From Pontibacter aydingkolensis (GTDB lineage: Bacteria; Bacteroidota; Bacteroidia; Cytophagales; Hymenobacteraceae): a stretch of 64,000 bases of DNA. This document shows positions 41,608-50,645 of this stretch, piece after piece. The DNA is taken from NCBI RefSeq assembly GCF_019443125.1, contig NZ_JAHYXK010000004.1, positions 1 through 64,000 of the forward strand, given 5' to 3'. The notes beneath the pieces were generated by a model that saw only the letters and a program-made list of their open reading frames with translations, was not told the DNA's origin and did not search any database. Numbering within the stretch: the first letter of the stretch is position 1; every line of letters begins with the position of its first letter. A program made the translations under genes and the position numbers.

Positions 41608-42969
41608 GTGATTAGAAAAAGTATACTTGTTGGCATGATGGCACTCTTGCTGTCCCCTGCCATTGCACAGAAGCAGGATACAGGCAGTGCCAAAGAACTT
41701 ACGCTACAGCAAAGTATAAACTATGCGCTGGAGCACAACGAGTCGATCAAGAAAGCATCGTATGATGAACTGGGCTCTAAGTACCAGGTAAACGAAGCCC
41801 GCAGCGCAGGTTTGCCTCAGGTAGATATTAAAGGCACAGCGGTTAGAACCCTGGAAAAATCGATGATCGCTTTACCGGCAGACTTCAACCCGGAGGGCAC
41901 AGGTCCGCTTATCAGACCGATGGGAACCGATAACACGATGCAGGCTGGTATTTCTGTCTCGCAACTACTGTTTAACAAGTCATACTTTGTAGGGCTTAAA
42001 GCAGTTAAAAGTGCCGAAGACCTGTACCGCATCCGCAAGGAAATGGCCGTTGAGGATGTGATCTATAATGTAGGCAGCGCTTACTTCCAGATTTTGCAAA
42101 CCCGGGAGCAGTTCGAAAGCATCAATGCCAACCTTACCAAGCTGGAGCAACTGGAGAAGATCCTGACACTGCAATACAAAAACGACTTGGTAAAAAAGGT
42201 GGATGTAAACCGGATCAAGGTTAATAAGATTAACCTTGAAAACCAGAAACAGACACTACAGACAGCTTATGAGCAACAGCAGAATGTACTCAAATTCTTT
42301 ATGGGCATGCCACTGGAGCAACCAATTACGCTTGCCGGCTCTGCTGACGAACAACTAAGTACAACTCAAACTGGTTTGGCCAATGCTGATGTCGCCTCAA
42401 CAGAGCGGGCACAATTCAAGATCCTTAACAAGCAGAAAGAGCTTAAAACTCTTGAAATAGAAAACATCAGGGCTGGATATTACCCTTCGCTGGCTGCCTT
42501 TGGCAATTACAACTACCAGTCGCAGTATGATGGCAAGATGATCGGAAACCCGGATGCCATGTGGTTCCCAAACTCACAGGTAGGCCTGCAGCTAAACATA
42601 CCTGTGTTTGATGGCCTGCGCAAAAAAGCCCAGGTGCAGCAGCGCGAAATAGAGATGCGCAAGCTGGATGTGGATATACAGCAATACAATAAAAACACAC
42701 AGGTGGAGCTCTACAATGCGGTAAGCCAACTAAGCAACAGCCAGGGCACCATTGCAGCCCAGGAAAGGAATGTGGAGCTGGCCCGGGAAGTGTACGATAC
42801 AACAAACCAGCTGTACAAGGAAGCCCTGGCGCCGCTAAGCGATCTGTTGAATGCAGAAACCGCCCTGCGCGAGGCCATGACCAACCTGAACAACGAAAAG
42901 CTGAAGTACCAGATAGCGCAACTTAACTATCTGAAAGCAAGAGGAGAATTAGAATCACTTACAAAATAA
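41608..42969 (+). CDS. TolC-family outer membrane channel of the efflux operon
   Basis: 453 aa from GTG 41608; the signal peptide ends near AIAQK. Two repeats of the OEP fold with long coiled coils. First gene after the regulator, 76 bp downstream of it. Channel component of a tripartite pump with the next two genes. AAGTATACTT lies in codons 4-7. Confidence 0.9.
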   Translation: MIRKSILVGMMALLLSPAIAQKQDTGSAKELTLQQSINYALEHNESIKKASYDELGSKYQVNEARSAGLPQVDIKGTAVRTLEKSMIALPADFNPEGTGPLIRPMGTDNTMQAGISVSQLLFNKSYFVGLKAVKSAEDLYRIRKEMAVEDVIYNVGSAYFQILQTREQFESINANLTKLEQLEKILTLQYKNDLVKKVDVNRIKVNKINLENQKQTLQTAYEQQQNVLKFFMGMPLEQPITLAGSADEQLSTTQTGLANADVASTERAQFKILNKQKELKTLEIENIRAGYYPSLAAFGNYNYQSQYDGKMIGNPDAMWFPNSQVGLQLNIPVFDGLRKKAQVQQREIEMRKLDVDIQQYNKNTQVELYNAVSQLSNSQGTIAAQERNVELAREVYDTTNQLYKEALAPLSDLLNAETALREAMTNLNNEKLKYQIAQLNYLKARGELESLTK

Positions 42970-42989
42970 GACATACACCAAATACTAAT

Positions 42990-44045
42990 ATGAAGAAGGT
43001 AATTTATATCGTAGTTGTGCTTGTTATTCTGGCTGCCGTGGGCTTTAAGCTAATGAGCAATAAAGAACAGATGGCCGCTAATGCTGCCGTAGCCGAAATT
43101 AAAAGCGATGCCATTCCGGTAGCGGTAACAGAAGTGAAAAATGAAAAGCTGGATAAGTCCTTTACTGCGCAGGGCAACTTTGCCCCTATCCAAAGCCTGC
43201 CTCTTTTATCGGAAACGATGGGCCAGGTAAAGACTGTACTAAAGCGCAAAGGCGATAAAGTAAAAGCAGGCGAACTGCTGGCCCAGGTAGAAAGCAACAC
43301 CATGGCCGCAGACCTGGCAACTGCTCAGACAAACGCCGAGAAAGCAAAGCGCGACCTGGAACGATTCGAGAACCTGGCAGCCGGCGAGGCCATCACCCAA
43401 AGGCAACTGGAAGACGCCCGTTTAGCCGCTAAGTCTACCCAGGCGCAGTTGATAGCTGCCCGCCAACGCTTATCCAAAACCCGCATTACGGCCCCTATCA
43501 GCGGCGAGATAAACGAGATATACATCGAAGTTGGCTCTTACCTGAACATGGGTACTAAGCTGTACGACATCGTAAACGTGGATAAGCTAAAGCTGAAAGT
43601 AAAAGCCTCGGAAAGCGAAGTGCTGCTGATAAATAGAGGCGATAAAGTAACCGTGAAAGCTAATGCCGGCGCAGGCCAGGAATATGAAGGTGTAGTTACC
43701 GCTATTGCCGCGCAAGCCGACCCTACCCTGAAGTTTGATGTAGAGGTGGAAGTAAAGAACGCCGCCAATAATAACCTGAGAGCTGGCATGTACGGCACTG
43801 CTTACTTTGAAGTAAACGACCAACGCGATGCCATGCTGTTACCGCGCGAAGCTATAGTGGGCAGCATACAGAACCCTGCGGTGTATGTGGTGAAAGATGG
43901 TGTTGCCACACAGCGCAAAGTAAAAGTAGGTGTGGTTACTCAAGATAAGGTAGAGATACTGGATGGCGTGCAGCCAGGCGATCAGATCGTTAGAAGTGGC
44001 CAGATAAACCTGCGCGAAGGCATTAAAGTGTCTGTGCTGAAGTAA
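42990..44045 (+). CDS. RND periplasmic adaptor (HlyD/MFP family)
   Basis: 351 aa. Membrane anchor (~residues 4-20), then a barrel-sandwich half GDKVKAGELLAQVE (~90-103), a coiled-coil hairpin (~115-160), GEINEIYIEVGSYL as the second lipoyl-like half, and beta-barrel and proximal domains to the end. It joins TolC to the RND pump. A palindromic element separates it from the pump gene. Confidence 0.92.
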   Translation: MKKVIYIVVVLVILAAVGFKLMSNKEQMAANAAVAEIKSDAIPVAVTEVKNEKLDKSFTAQGNFAPIQSLPLLSETMGQVKTVLKRKGDKVKAGELLAQVESNTMAADLATAQTNAEKAKRDLERFENLAAGEAITQRQLEDARLAAKSTQAQLIAARQRLSKTRITAPISGEINEIYIEVGSYLNMGTKLYDIVNVDKLKLKVKASESEVLLINRGDKVTVKANAGAGQEYEGVVTAIAAQADPTLKFDVEVEVKNAANNNLRAGMYGTAYFEVNDQRDAMLLPREAIVGSIQNPAVYVVKDGVATQRKVKVGVVTQDKVEILDGVQPGDQIVRSGQINLREGIKVSVLK

Positions 44046-44050
44046 GCAAA

Positions 44051-44215
44051 CTATGGCGCGAGCGTCTTCGCTCGTGACGAACTATAGTTAGGGCCTCTGG
44101 CCCGGTGAAGTTGCTAAGCTCTTTCGGATTTGCAAATCAGAAGCAGCATAAGAAGAGCTTAAAGCGGCCAGAGGCCGCACTATAATAAACACGAGCGAAG
44201 ACGCTCGCGCTATAG
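44051..44215. repeat. MITE/REP-like palindromic element 2 inside the efflux operon
   Basis: Nested inverted repeats. Outer arms are 44051-44076 and 44190-44215 (25 of 26 paired). GGCCTCTGGCC (44092-44102) pairs with GGCCAGAGGCC (44166-44176), AAGCTCTT (44117-44124) with AAGAGCTT (44153-44160), and GATTTGCAAATC is at the centre. The GGCCTCTGGCC core is shared with element 1 at 8478-8597. It is inserted between adaptor and pump genes, which are usually contiguous, and could change operon expression. Confidence 0.85.
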
Positions 44216-44242
44216 ATCATTCTTTCTTAAGAACATTTAGAA

Positions 44243-47200
44243 ATGAACATAACCAAATTATCGATACAGCGCTCAACCCTTGTGGTGGTGGTTTTTACCG
44301 TCCTCACGCTGCTTGGAATTGTCAGCTACCAATCGCTTAACTACGAACTGTTACCGAAATTCAACCCGCCGGTATTAACGATAACTACGGTGTACCCGGG
44401 TGCATCGCCAAACGAGGTAGAGAACTCCGTAACAAAAGAGATTGAAGATGCGCTTGCCTCACTGGAGAACGTGAAGGAGATGAAGAGTACCTCTTTGGAG
44501 AGCTTTTCCATGATCGTGATCAACCTGAACCAGGGAACAGACGTGGACCTGAGTTTGCAGGAAGCACAGCGCAAGATTAACACCATTCTGGCAAGGCTAC
44601 CGGAAAATGCCGATGCGCCAACCCTGAATAAGTTCGACCTCGACGACCTGCCTATAATCAAAATGGGTGCAACGGCCAACATGTCGGGTACAGAATTCTA
44701 CGACCTGATCGACAAGAAAATCAAGCCGGAGCTTTCGCGCATACAGGGTATGGCGGCTATAAAAGTGCTGGGTAGCCAGGAGCGTGAGATCAAAGTAAAT
44801 ATTGATGCAAACAAGCTGGAAGCATACAACCTGTCTATACTTCAGGTACAGCAGAAAATCCGAAACTCTAACCTCGACTTCCCTACCGGCAAAATAAAAC
44901 AGGAAAGCGGACAAACGCAGATAAGACTTGCCGGTAAATATCAGTCGCTGGACCAGTTAAACAACCTTATCATCCGCCAGGACGACAAAGGTATTGTTCG
45001 CCTTTCGGACGTGGCTGAAGTACAGGACACGCAGAAGGACATTGAGGTGATGAACCGTATCAACGGAAACCCTTCGGTGGGTATAACAATTCAGAAACAG
45101 TCTGATGCAAACGCCGTGGAAGTAAGCCGCCTTACTAAGGAGGCTTTGACCCAATTAGAGAAGACTTATGAAGCCGAAGGTCTGAAATTCAACATCGCCA
45201 ACGACTCTTCTGACTTTACCCTGGAGGCTGCCGACTCGGTAATGCACGACCTGGTGATTGCAGTTATACTTGTTGCCATTGTGATGTTGCTGTTCCTGCA
45301 CTCATTGCGTAACGCGGTTATTGTGATGATCTCTATTCCGGCCTCGCTGGTGGCTACTTTTATTGCCATGTATTTGTTAGGGTACTCGCTTAACCTGATG
45401 TCGCTGCTAGCGCTTTCATTGGTTGTGGGTATTCTGGTAGACGATGCCATTGTGGTAATTGAGAACATTCACCGCCACATGGAAATGGGCAAAAAGCCTG
45501 CCCAGGCTGCTTACGACGGTATCCGTGAGATCATGGCGACGGTAACGTCCATAACACTGGTAATTGTGGTAGTGTTTATACCTATAGCCCTTTCCACGGG
45601 TCTGGTATCGGATATCCTGCGTCAGTTTGCAGTGGTGGTAGCCGTATCAACCATGATTTCACTATTTGTAGCTTTTACACTGATACCATTGCTAGCCAGC
45701 CGTTTCTCAAGACTGGAGCATATCTCGGATAAGAACATTTCCGGTAGGTTTATACTTGCTTTTGAGCGTTTCCTTGATAGAATCATCGATGGCTTTACAG
45801 CTGCGCTGAAGTGGGCTTTTAACCATAAGTTTATCACGCTGGGCGTAACATTCCTGCTGCTGATCGCCTCGTTCATGCTGGTGCCGTTTGGCTTTATCGG
45901 TTCCGAGTTTATACCTGCCGGTGATCGCGGTGAAGTGAGTTTACAGCTGGAGTTACCTAAAAACGCCACCGTAGAACAGACCAACTTTGCCGCGCGAAAA
46001 GTAGAGCAATACCTCGAAACCATACCAGAGGTAAAGAAAGTGTTCACAACCGTAGGTACTACTTCTTCGGCACAGGCCGGCCAGAATACCGCTTATAAAG
46101 CCGAGGTAGCAGTTTCGTTGATAGATGTGAAGGAACGTACTTTCAGCACCGAGCAGTTCAGCCGTCAGGCCAAAGCCGACATCGAAAGCAGGATACCTGA
46201 CGTGGAAGTAACGCCTGTTCCGGTTGGCCTTGTGGGTACTTCCCAGGCTCCGATACAGATCATCATTTCCGGCTCAAACCTGGATAGTGTGATGGCTTTC
46301 TCGCAGCAGGTGATGGCAATTACAGAAAACGTGCAGGGTACTGCTGACATGGAGACCTCAGTAGAAGGCGGTAACCCGGAAATTGAAGTAGTTGTAGACC
46401 GCGACAAGATGGCAAACGTTGGCCTGTCGCTGGAGAGTGTGGGTGCAAGTATGCAGCTGGCCTTTAGCGGCAACTCTGATGTTACATTCCGTTCTGGCAC
46501 TGAGGATTATGATATCAACATCAGGTTAGATGCATTTGACCGCCGCAGCGTAGACGATATCGGAAATCTGTCTTTTGTGAACAACAAAGGGCAGATAGTT
46601 CGCCTGGCACAGTTCGCTAACGTGAAACAATCTACGGGCCCGTCGCAGTTGGAACGCTTTAACCGCGTAACTTCCGTTAACGTGAACTCACAGGTTATTG
46701 GCCGTCCATCCGGTTCGGTAGGTGCCGATATACAGGCTAAAATGGCTGAAATAGAAATGCCTGCCGGCGTGAGTGTAGAAATGGGCGGTAACCTTAAAAA
46801 CCAGAGCGAAGGTTTCGGTACGCTGGGTATTGCCCTACTTGCCTCTATCATCTTCGTGTACCTGATCATGGTGGCGCTATACGACTCTTACGTGTACCCG
46901 CTTGTGGTTCTCTTCTCTATTCCGTTGGCGATAATCGGTGCCTTACTGGCACTTGCTCTGGCTTCGCAGTCGCTGAGCATTTTCTCTATACTTGGTATTA
47001 TTATGATGATCGGTCTGGTTGCGAAGAACGCGATTATGGTGGTAGACTTTACAAATAAGCTGAAAGACGAAGGCGTGGAAGTGAAGGAAGCCCTGATAGA
47101 GGCAGTACGCATCCGTTTCCGCCCGATACTGATGACAACGCTGGCAATGGTGATTGGTATGTTGCCGATTGCCTTGGCAGGTGGTTCGGTAGCTGCCACT

Positions 47201-47422
47201 AAAAATGGTCTGGCCTGGGCTTTGATCGGTGGTTTGAGCTCATCTATGTTCCTGACGTTGATTGTGGTTCCTATTATTTATTATGGCTTCGACAGGATAC
47301 TGGCAAAATTCGGTTTGGATAAAAAGACTGTAATTGAGCTGGAAGATAAGTCATTGGAAGAACTGGAGCACGAAACAAAGGTTCTGGAAGAGAAGAAAAT
47401 GGCGCATGAACTCGTGTATTAA
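44243..47422 (+). CDS. Hydrophobe/amphiphile RND efflux permease (AcrB-like, HAE1)
   Basis: 1059 aa, the usual length. N-terminal helix, then GASPNEVENSVTKEIEDAL (porter domain). The proton-relay helix VGILVDDAIVVIENI has two Asp (~residues 400-410), and late blocks read GLVAKNAIMVVDF and RPILMTTLAM. It exports drugs or lipophiles using the proton gradient. It follows TolC and adaptor genes in one operon under the GbsR/MarR regulator. Confidence 0.94.
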   Translation: MNITKLSIQRSTLVVVVFTVLTLLGIVSYQSLNYELLPKFNPPVLTITTVYPGASPNEVENSVTKEIEDALASLENVKEMKSTSLESFSMIVINLNQGTDVDLSLQEAQRKINTILARLPENADAPTLNKFDLDDLPIIKMGATANMSGTEFYDLIDKKIKPELSRIQGMAAIKVLGSQEREIKVNIDANKLEAYNLSILQVQQKIRNSNLDFPTGKIKQESGQTQIRLAGKYQSLDQLNNLIIRQDDKGIVRLSDVAEVQDTQKDIEVMNRINGNPSVGITIQKQSDANAVEVSRLTKEALTQLEKTYEAEGLKFNIANDSSDFTLEAADSVMHDLVIAVILVAIVMLLFLHSLRNAVIVMISIPASLVATFIAMYLLGYSLNLMSLLALSLVVGILVDDAIVVIENIHRHMEMGKKPAQAAYDGIREIMATVTSITLVIVVVFIPIALSTGLVSDILRQFAVVVAVSTMISLFVAFTLIPLLASRFSRLEHISDKNISGRFILAFERFLDRIIDGFTAALKWAFNHKFITLGVTFLLLIASFMLVPFGFIGSEFIPAGDRGEVSLQLELPKNATVEQTNFAARKVEQYLETIPEVKKVFTTVGTTSSAQAGQNTAYKAEVAVSLIDVKERTFSTEQFSRQAKADIESRIPDVEVTPVPVGLVGTSQAPIQIIISGSNLDSVMAFSQQVMAITENVQGTADMETSVEGGNPEIEVVVDRDKMANVGLSLESVGASMQLAFSGNSDVTFRSGTEDYDINIRLDAFDRRSVDDIGNLSFVNNKGQIVRLAQFANVKQSTGPSQLERFNRVTSVNVNSQVIGRPSGSVGADIQAKMAEIEMPAGVSVEMGGNLKNQSEGFGTLGIALLASIIFVYLIMVALYDSYVYPLVVLFSIPLAIIGALLALALASQSLSIFSILGIIMMIGLVAKNAIMVVDFTNKLKDEGVEVKEALIEAVRIRFRPILMTTLAMVIGMLPIALAGGSVAATKNGLAWALIGGLSSSMFLTLIVVPIIYYGFDRILAKFGLDKKTVIELEDKSLEELEHETKVLEEKKMAHELVY

Positions 47423-47438
47423 CATACTTTTCTGATGC

Positions 47439-47481
47439 TTCAGGGTCATATTTTGTTTTGAAAATGGTGTATGACCCTGAA
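47439..47481. terminator. Hairpin between the RND pump and the carrier-like gene
   Basis: TTCAGGGTCATA (47439-47450) pairs perfectly with TATGACCCTGAA (47470-47481). There is no T run, so it may be a terminator, a stability hairpin or an attenuator. Confidence 0.5.
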
Positions 47482-47514
47482 CTTAGATGCACTCTAAATT
47501 TTAATTTCAATGTT

Positions 47515-47778
47515 ATGAGTACCTTACAATTTACTGCGCCTGCTATTCGCCAGGAAGTAGTGAAAGTTATCAGCACTTTAAAAAATATAAAACCTCAACG
47601 GTTAGTAGCTATCAACGACCTGACCGAACTTGGCTTCGATATTCTGGATGTGGTAGAAATAATTCTCAGACTGGAAAAGAAGTATGAGCTTACCATACCA
47701 GATGACGTGCCGGTTTATTCTGTAGATGATTTCGTTGATTTTATCTACAATTATAAACTCTATAATAAGGCCAGTTAG
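47515..47778 (+). CDS. Acyl-carrier-protein-like protein lacking the prosthetic-group serine
   Basis: 87 aa from ATG 47515; an upstream in-frame ATG at 47458 lies in the hairpin. Four-helix carrier fold: LTELGFDILDVVEIILRLE (~residues 36-54) lines up with the ACP motif LG.DSLD.VE.... The Ser that carries 4'-phosphopantetheine is Ile43 (codon ATT). The acidic recognition helix is kept. It cannot be loaded in the normal way, so it may be a decoy, a partner-binding scaffold or a desaturase/regulator partner. A fatty-acid desaturase gene lies 0.8 kb away on the other strand. Confidence 0.7.
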   Translation: MSTLQFTAPAIRQEVVKVISTLKNIKPQRLVAINDLTELGFDILDVVEIILRLEKKYELTIPDDVPVYSVDDFVDFIYNYKLYNKAS

Positions 47779-47796
47779 GTTTATACATTACAGCGG

Positions 47797-47829
47797 AAAG
47801 GAGACTTCAACGAGGTCTCCTTTTTGTTT
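47797..47829 (+). terminator. Terminator after the carrier-like gene
   Basis: AAAGGAGAC (47797-47805) with GTCTCCTTT (47815-47823) and a T-rich tail. Confidence 0.85.
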
Positions 47830-47896
47830 TACTCCCATGCTTTAAGCTCAACCGCCTCCGCAAAGTATAAATTACATAGCTGAGGCCTTTCTGCGG

Positions 47897-47912
47897 ACAG
47901 GTCGCGACCTGT
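47897..47912. repeat. 16-bp perfect palindrome
   Basis: ACAGGTCGCGACCTGT, followed by TCCTACAAAA. It is of the kind often found in dispersed Bacteroidota intergenic repeats; here in the leader of the DUF4126 gene. Confidence 0.5.
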
Positions 47913-48049
47913 TCCTACAAAATACTTACTCTATGAAATACTGTGACAGCTATTCAGGAGCCGACATCAAAAATAATAGCATAAATCAATCAAACCCCCT
48001 TAATCTGTGGTCATGGCTTACGTATACTTCAAAAACTAAAACAAACTTT

Positions 48050-48532
48050 ATGCTATACGATCAAGATAATTACGTTTGGAAAACCGTGGGAATGGGAGCT
48101 GTGGCAGGCATGAGAGCCATGTCAGCGCCAGCATTACTAAGTGATGAACTGAGCAGGATTCCCTCTATGGGATTAGCCAACAGCCCGCTTCACTTTCTAC
48201 AGTCAGACACTGTGGCTACAGGCTTAAAGGTATTGGCTGCTACAGAATTATTGGGCGATAAAATACCAGATGTGCCGGACAGGATTAGCCCACCTTCGCT
48301 GGCAGTAAGGGCTTTATCAGGGGCGGTTGTGGGAGCTACCATCTTTACCGCTAATAAAGACAGCTTGACAAAAGGAGCCATACTTGGTGCGGCAGCTGCC
48401 ATTGCAGGAACATTTGCCAGCTTTTACCTCCGTAAAGCCATTAAAAAGTATACCCACCTCCCCGACTCCCTGAGCGGCGCCATAGAAGACGCACTTATGT
48501 TCGGCAGTGGCCTGGCCATTACAAAGGCTTAA
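48050..48532 (+). CDS. DUF4126-family membrane protein
   Basis: 160 aa from ATG 48050; the frame is open from 47933 but the upstream portion is polar and unlike the family. The characteristic start GAVAGMRAMSAPALLSDEL is followed by several small-residue-rich hydrophobic segments (Ala/Gly-rich helices ~100-135). Function unknown. Confidence 0.75.
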   Translation: MLYDQDNYVWKTVGMGAVAGMRAMSAPALLSDELSRIPSMGLANSPLHFLQSDTVATGLKVLAATELLGDKIPDVPDRISPPSLAVRALSGAVVGATIFTANKDSLTKGAILGAAAAIAGTFASFYLRKAIKKYTHLPDSLSGAIEDALMFGSGLAITKA

Positions 48533-48572
48533 CAAAATAGGCGCAGCAAATAAATGCTGCGCCTATTTTGTT
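48531..48572. terminator. 18-bp perfect bidirectional terminator
   Basis: AACAAAATAGGCGCAGCA (48531-48548) pairs with TGCTGCGCCTATTTTGTT (48555-48572). It serves the convergent DUF4126 and desaturase genes. The GGCGCAGCA core recurs in the terminator at 56005-56042. Confidence 0.9.
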
Positions 48573-48595
48573 AAGCCTTAAAGTATAAACTTATA

Positions 48596-49666
48596 CTATG
48601 GTCTTGATAGCTGCTTTAAGTGCGACACATGCGATACAACAGCCATGCGCATTTTAGGTATGTTGTGGTAAGGTATGTTGAAATCCATACAAGCCTGCGC
48701 AACAATCTTACTTAAAGCAGGGTAATGCACATGTGATATCTTAGGAAAAAGATGATGCTCTACCTGGAAGTTTAGTCCGCCTGAAAACCACGTAACCAGT
48801 TTGTTGTTGGTAGCAAAGTTGGCAGTTGTTTTAAGCTGATGTATGGCCCACTCATCTTCCATTTTATTTGTGGTAACCTCTGCTACCGGAAAGTGTGTTT
48901 CGCGGACTGTGTGTGCAAGTTGGAATACAATACTCATTACAAAGCCAACTACCAGGCCATAGGCAAAGAAACCTAGTAGCCACGGGAAGAAACCCACTGT
49001 ATAGATAGGCAACACCGCGAAGAAGATTATATGCACTGCTTTAAAAGCCCAGAAACTAATATGGTCTGATGGCTTCATTTTCTTCAGCGGCATATTTCCC
49101 ACTTTTTTAGTAAAGTATTTCTGGTAATCGGAGAAAAATGCCCAATAGAAAAATAGCATGGAATAAGCTGCCCAGAAGTAAAAATGCTGGAAACGGTGGA
49201 TCTTACGAAGCTTTTGGGTCTCGCAAAGCCTTAACAGCGGGCCAGCGTCCAAGTCATCGTCCACGCCATCAATATTAGTATAAGCATGGTGAATCACATT
49301 ATGCTTGGTGTTCCACATAAATTCGTTTGCCCCCAGCAGGTTCAAAAACAAACCGGCCATTTCGTTCAGCTTTTTCACTTTACTAAAACTACCGTGAGAG
49401 CCATCATGAACTACATTAAAGCCAATACCAGCCGTGATCATGCCCAGCATCATACACTCCAGCAATGCCAGCCAGGCACTTTCGGGGGTAAAGAAAACTA
49501 CATGCGTGTATATCAGCAACAGCCCTAGAGTAAGGAGTATAGCTTTAGTGTAAAGTTTATAGTTGCCTGTTGTAGCGATACCTTCCTCCTGAAAGTAATC
49601 CTGTATTCTTCGCTTTAACTCGGCATGAAAAGAGTCTTTCTGAGACTGGAATTTTGGCGCAGCCAT
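48596..49666 (-). CDS. Membrane fatty-acid desaturase
   Basis: 356 aa from ATG 49666 (49675 also possible). Three His boxes bind the di-iron centre: HDGSH (~residues 88-92), HNVIHH (~123-128) and QVEHH near residue 306. Four hydrophobic segments. The overall layout fits acyl-CoA/linoleoyl-CoA-type desaturases. It introduces double bonds into membrane acyl chains, for example in cold adaptation. Confidence 0.92.
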   Translation of the reverse strand: MAAPKFQSQKDSFHAELKRRIQDYFQEEGIATTGNYKLYTKAILLTLGLLLIYTHVVFFTPESAWLALLECMMLGMITAGIGFNVVHDGSHGSFSKVKKLNEMAGLFLNLLGANEFMWNTKHNVIHHAYTNIDGVDDDLDAGPLLRLCETQKLRKIHRFQHFYFWAAYSMLFFYWAFFSDYQKYFTKKVGNMPLKKMKPSDHISFWAFKAVHIIFFAVLPIYTVGFFPWLLGFFAYGLVVGFVMSIVFQLAHTVRETHFPVAEVTTNKMEDEWAIHQLKTTANFATNNKLVTWFSGGLNFQVEHHLFPKISHVHYPALSKIVAQACMDFNIPYHNIPKMRMAVVSHVSHLKQLSRP

Positions 49667-49892
49667 AAATATCATTTTAGTTAAATTCAGGCTGGATAAA
49701 AGTTTTCCGACCCAAAAGGGTGTAAAGGTAAATTAATTTTCGGGAGAATATATCAGTGGCGGCAAAGGATCGATATGTTACAGACTAACCTCCTGACTAC
49801 CAACACGACTTTCTATACTTTAATTGCATTTGAATAAAACAAAACAGACCAATGCATAAAACCCGGCCCTGCTTCATAATTAAACGGTAAAT

Positions 49893-50642
49893 CTATACTT
49901 CAAGTATAAAGTACGGCTGCTCGTATCCCTCTTTTAAAAGTATAGGTTTTGATACGTTAAAAACTTTAACGCCTTTAGAGGTCTCCCCTTTGAGTGTACC
50001 AATATGTGCATGACCGTGAAAAGCAGCAATTACGTCACGGCGATTCAGCGGCTCGGCAAGCCTTGATGAACCAAGGAAAGGAAATATCTGCTCGGGTTCT
50101 CCAACAACTGTGGCCTTTATTGGTGCATAATGTAGCAACACTACTTTTTTGATGTTCTCGTTTTCACTATCCAGCCTTGCCAGCGCACCGTCCAGTTTAA
50201 GGGCTTCGTCTACTGCCTCCTGCACAAAACTCTTGATCATCGGTTCTCCGAACATCCCCAGCATGCCCTTGTCAAAGCCTCCTCCAAATCCTTTTACACC
50301 TGCAAAGCCAACGCCATCAATCACAATACAGTCCCCGTCCAGCACATGCACATTTTCTCTTATCAGCGTTTTACGAATACCCTTTTGGTGGTCGCGCTCA
50401 TAATCGTGGTTACCCATAACGGCTACCACTGGTATGGAACAAGCCTTTAACTCATGCGCCAGTACCTCGGCTTCTGCAACCCTGCCTGTGTCGGTCAGGT
50501 CGCCGCACAACAGCAGCACATCGGCTTTTTCGGATACTTCTCTGAAATACTCTTCCCACTTACCTGTATCGTTTTCCCGCACATGAATGTCGCCTACGGC
50601 TGCAATTCTTACTTTGGTGTTTTTGCTTTTCTTTGTTGTCAT
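49893..50642 (-). CDS. Metallophosphoesterase
   Basis: 249 aa. Calcineurin-like motifs in order: GDIHVRE (~17-23), GDLTDTG (~46-52), GNHDYE (~76-81), and late HYAPIKA and GHAHIG. It starts 3 bp after the stop of the nucleotidyltransferase gene, so the two form an operon. The nearest relatives I can name by motif are bacterial phosphodiesterase-like proteins of unknown substrate. Confidence 0.88.
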   Translation of the reverse strand: MTTKKSKNTKVRIAAVGDIHVRENDTGKWEEYFREVSEKADVLLLCGDLTDTGRVAEAEVLAHELKACSIPVVAVMGNHDYERDHQKGIRKTLIRENVHVLDGDCIVIDGVGFAGVKGFGGGFDKGMLGMFGEPMIKSFVQEAVDEALKLDGALARLDSENENIKKVVLLHYAPIKATVVGEPEQIFPFLGSSRLAEPLNRRDVIAAFHGHAHIGTLKGETSKGVKVFNVSKPILLKEGYEQPYFILEV

Positions 50643-50645
50643 GTT

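Noticed and set aside
47458..47514. Upstream ATG extension of the carrier-like protein
   Set aside because: The added residues are coded by the hairpin region and do not resemble carrier proteins; ATG 47515 is preferred.
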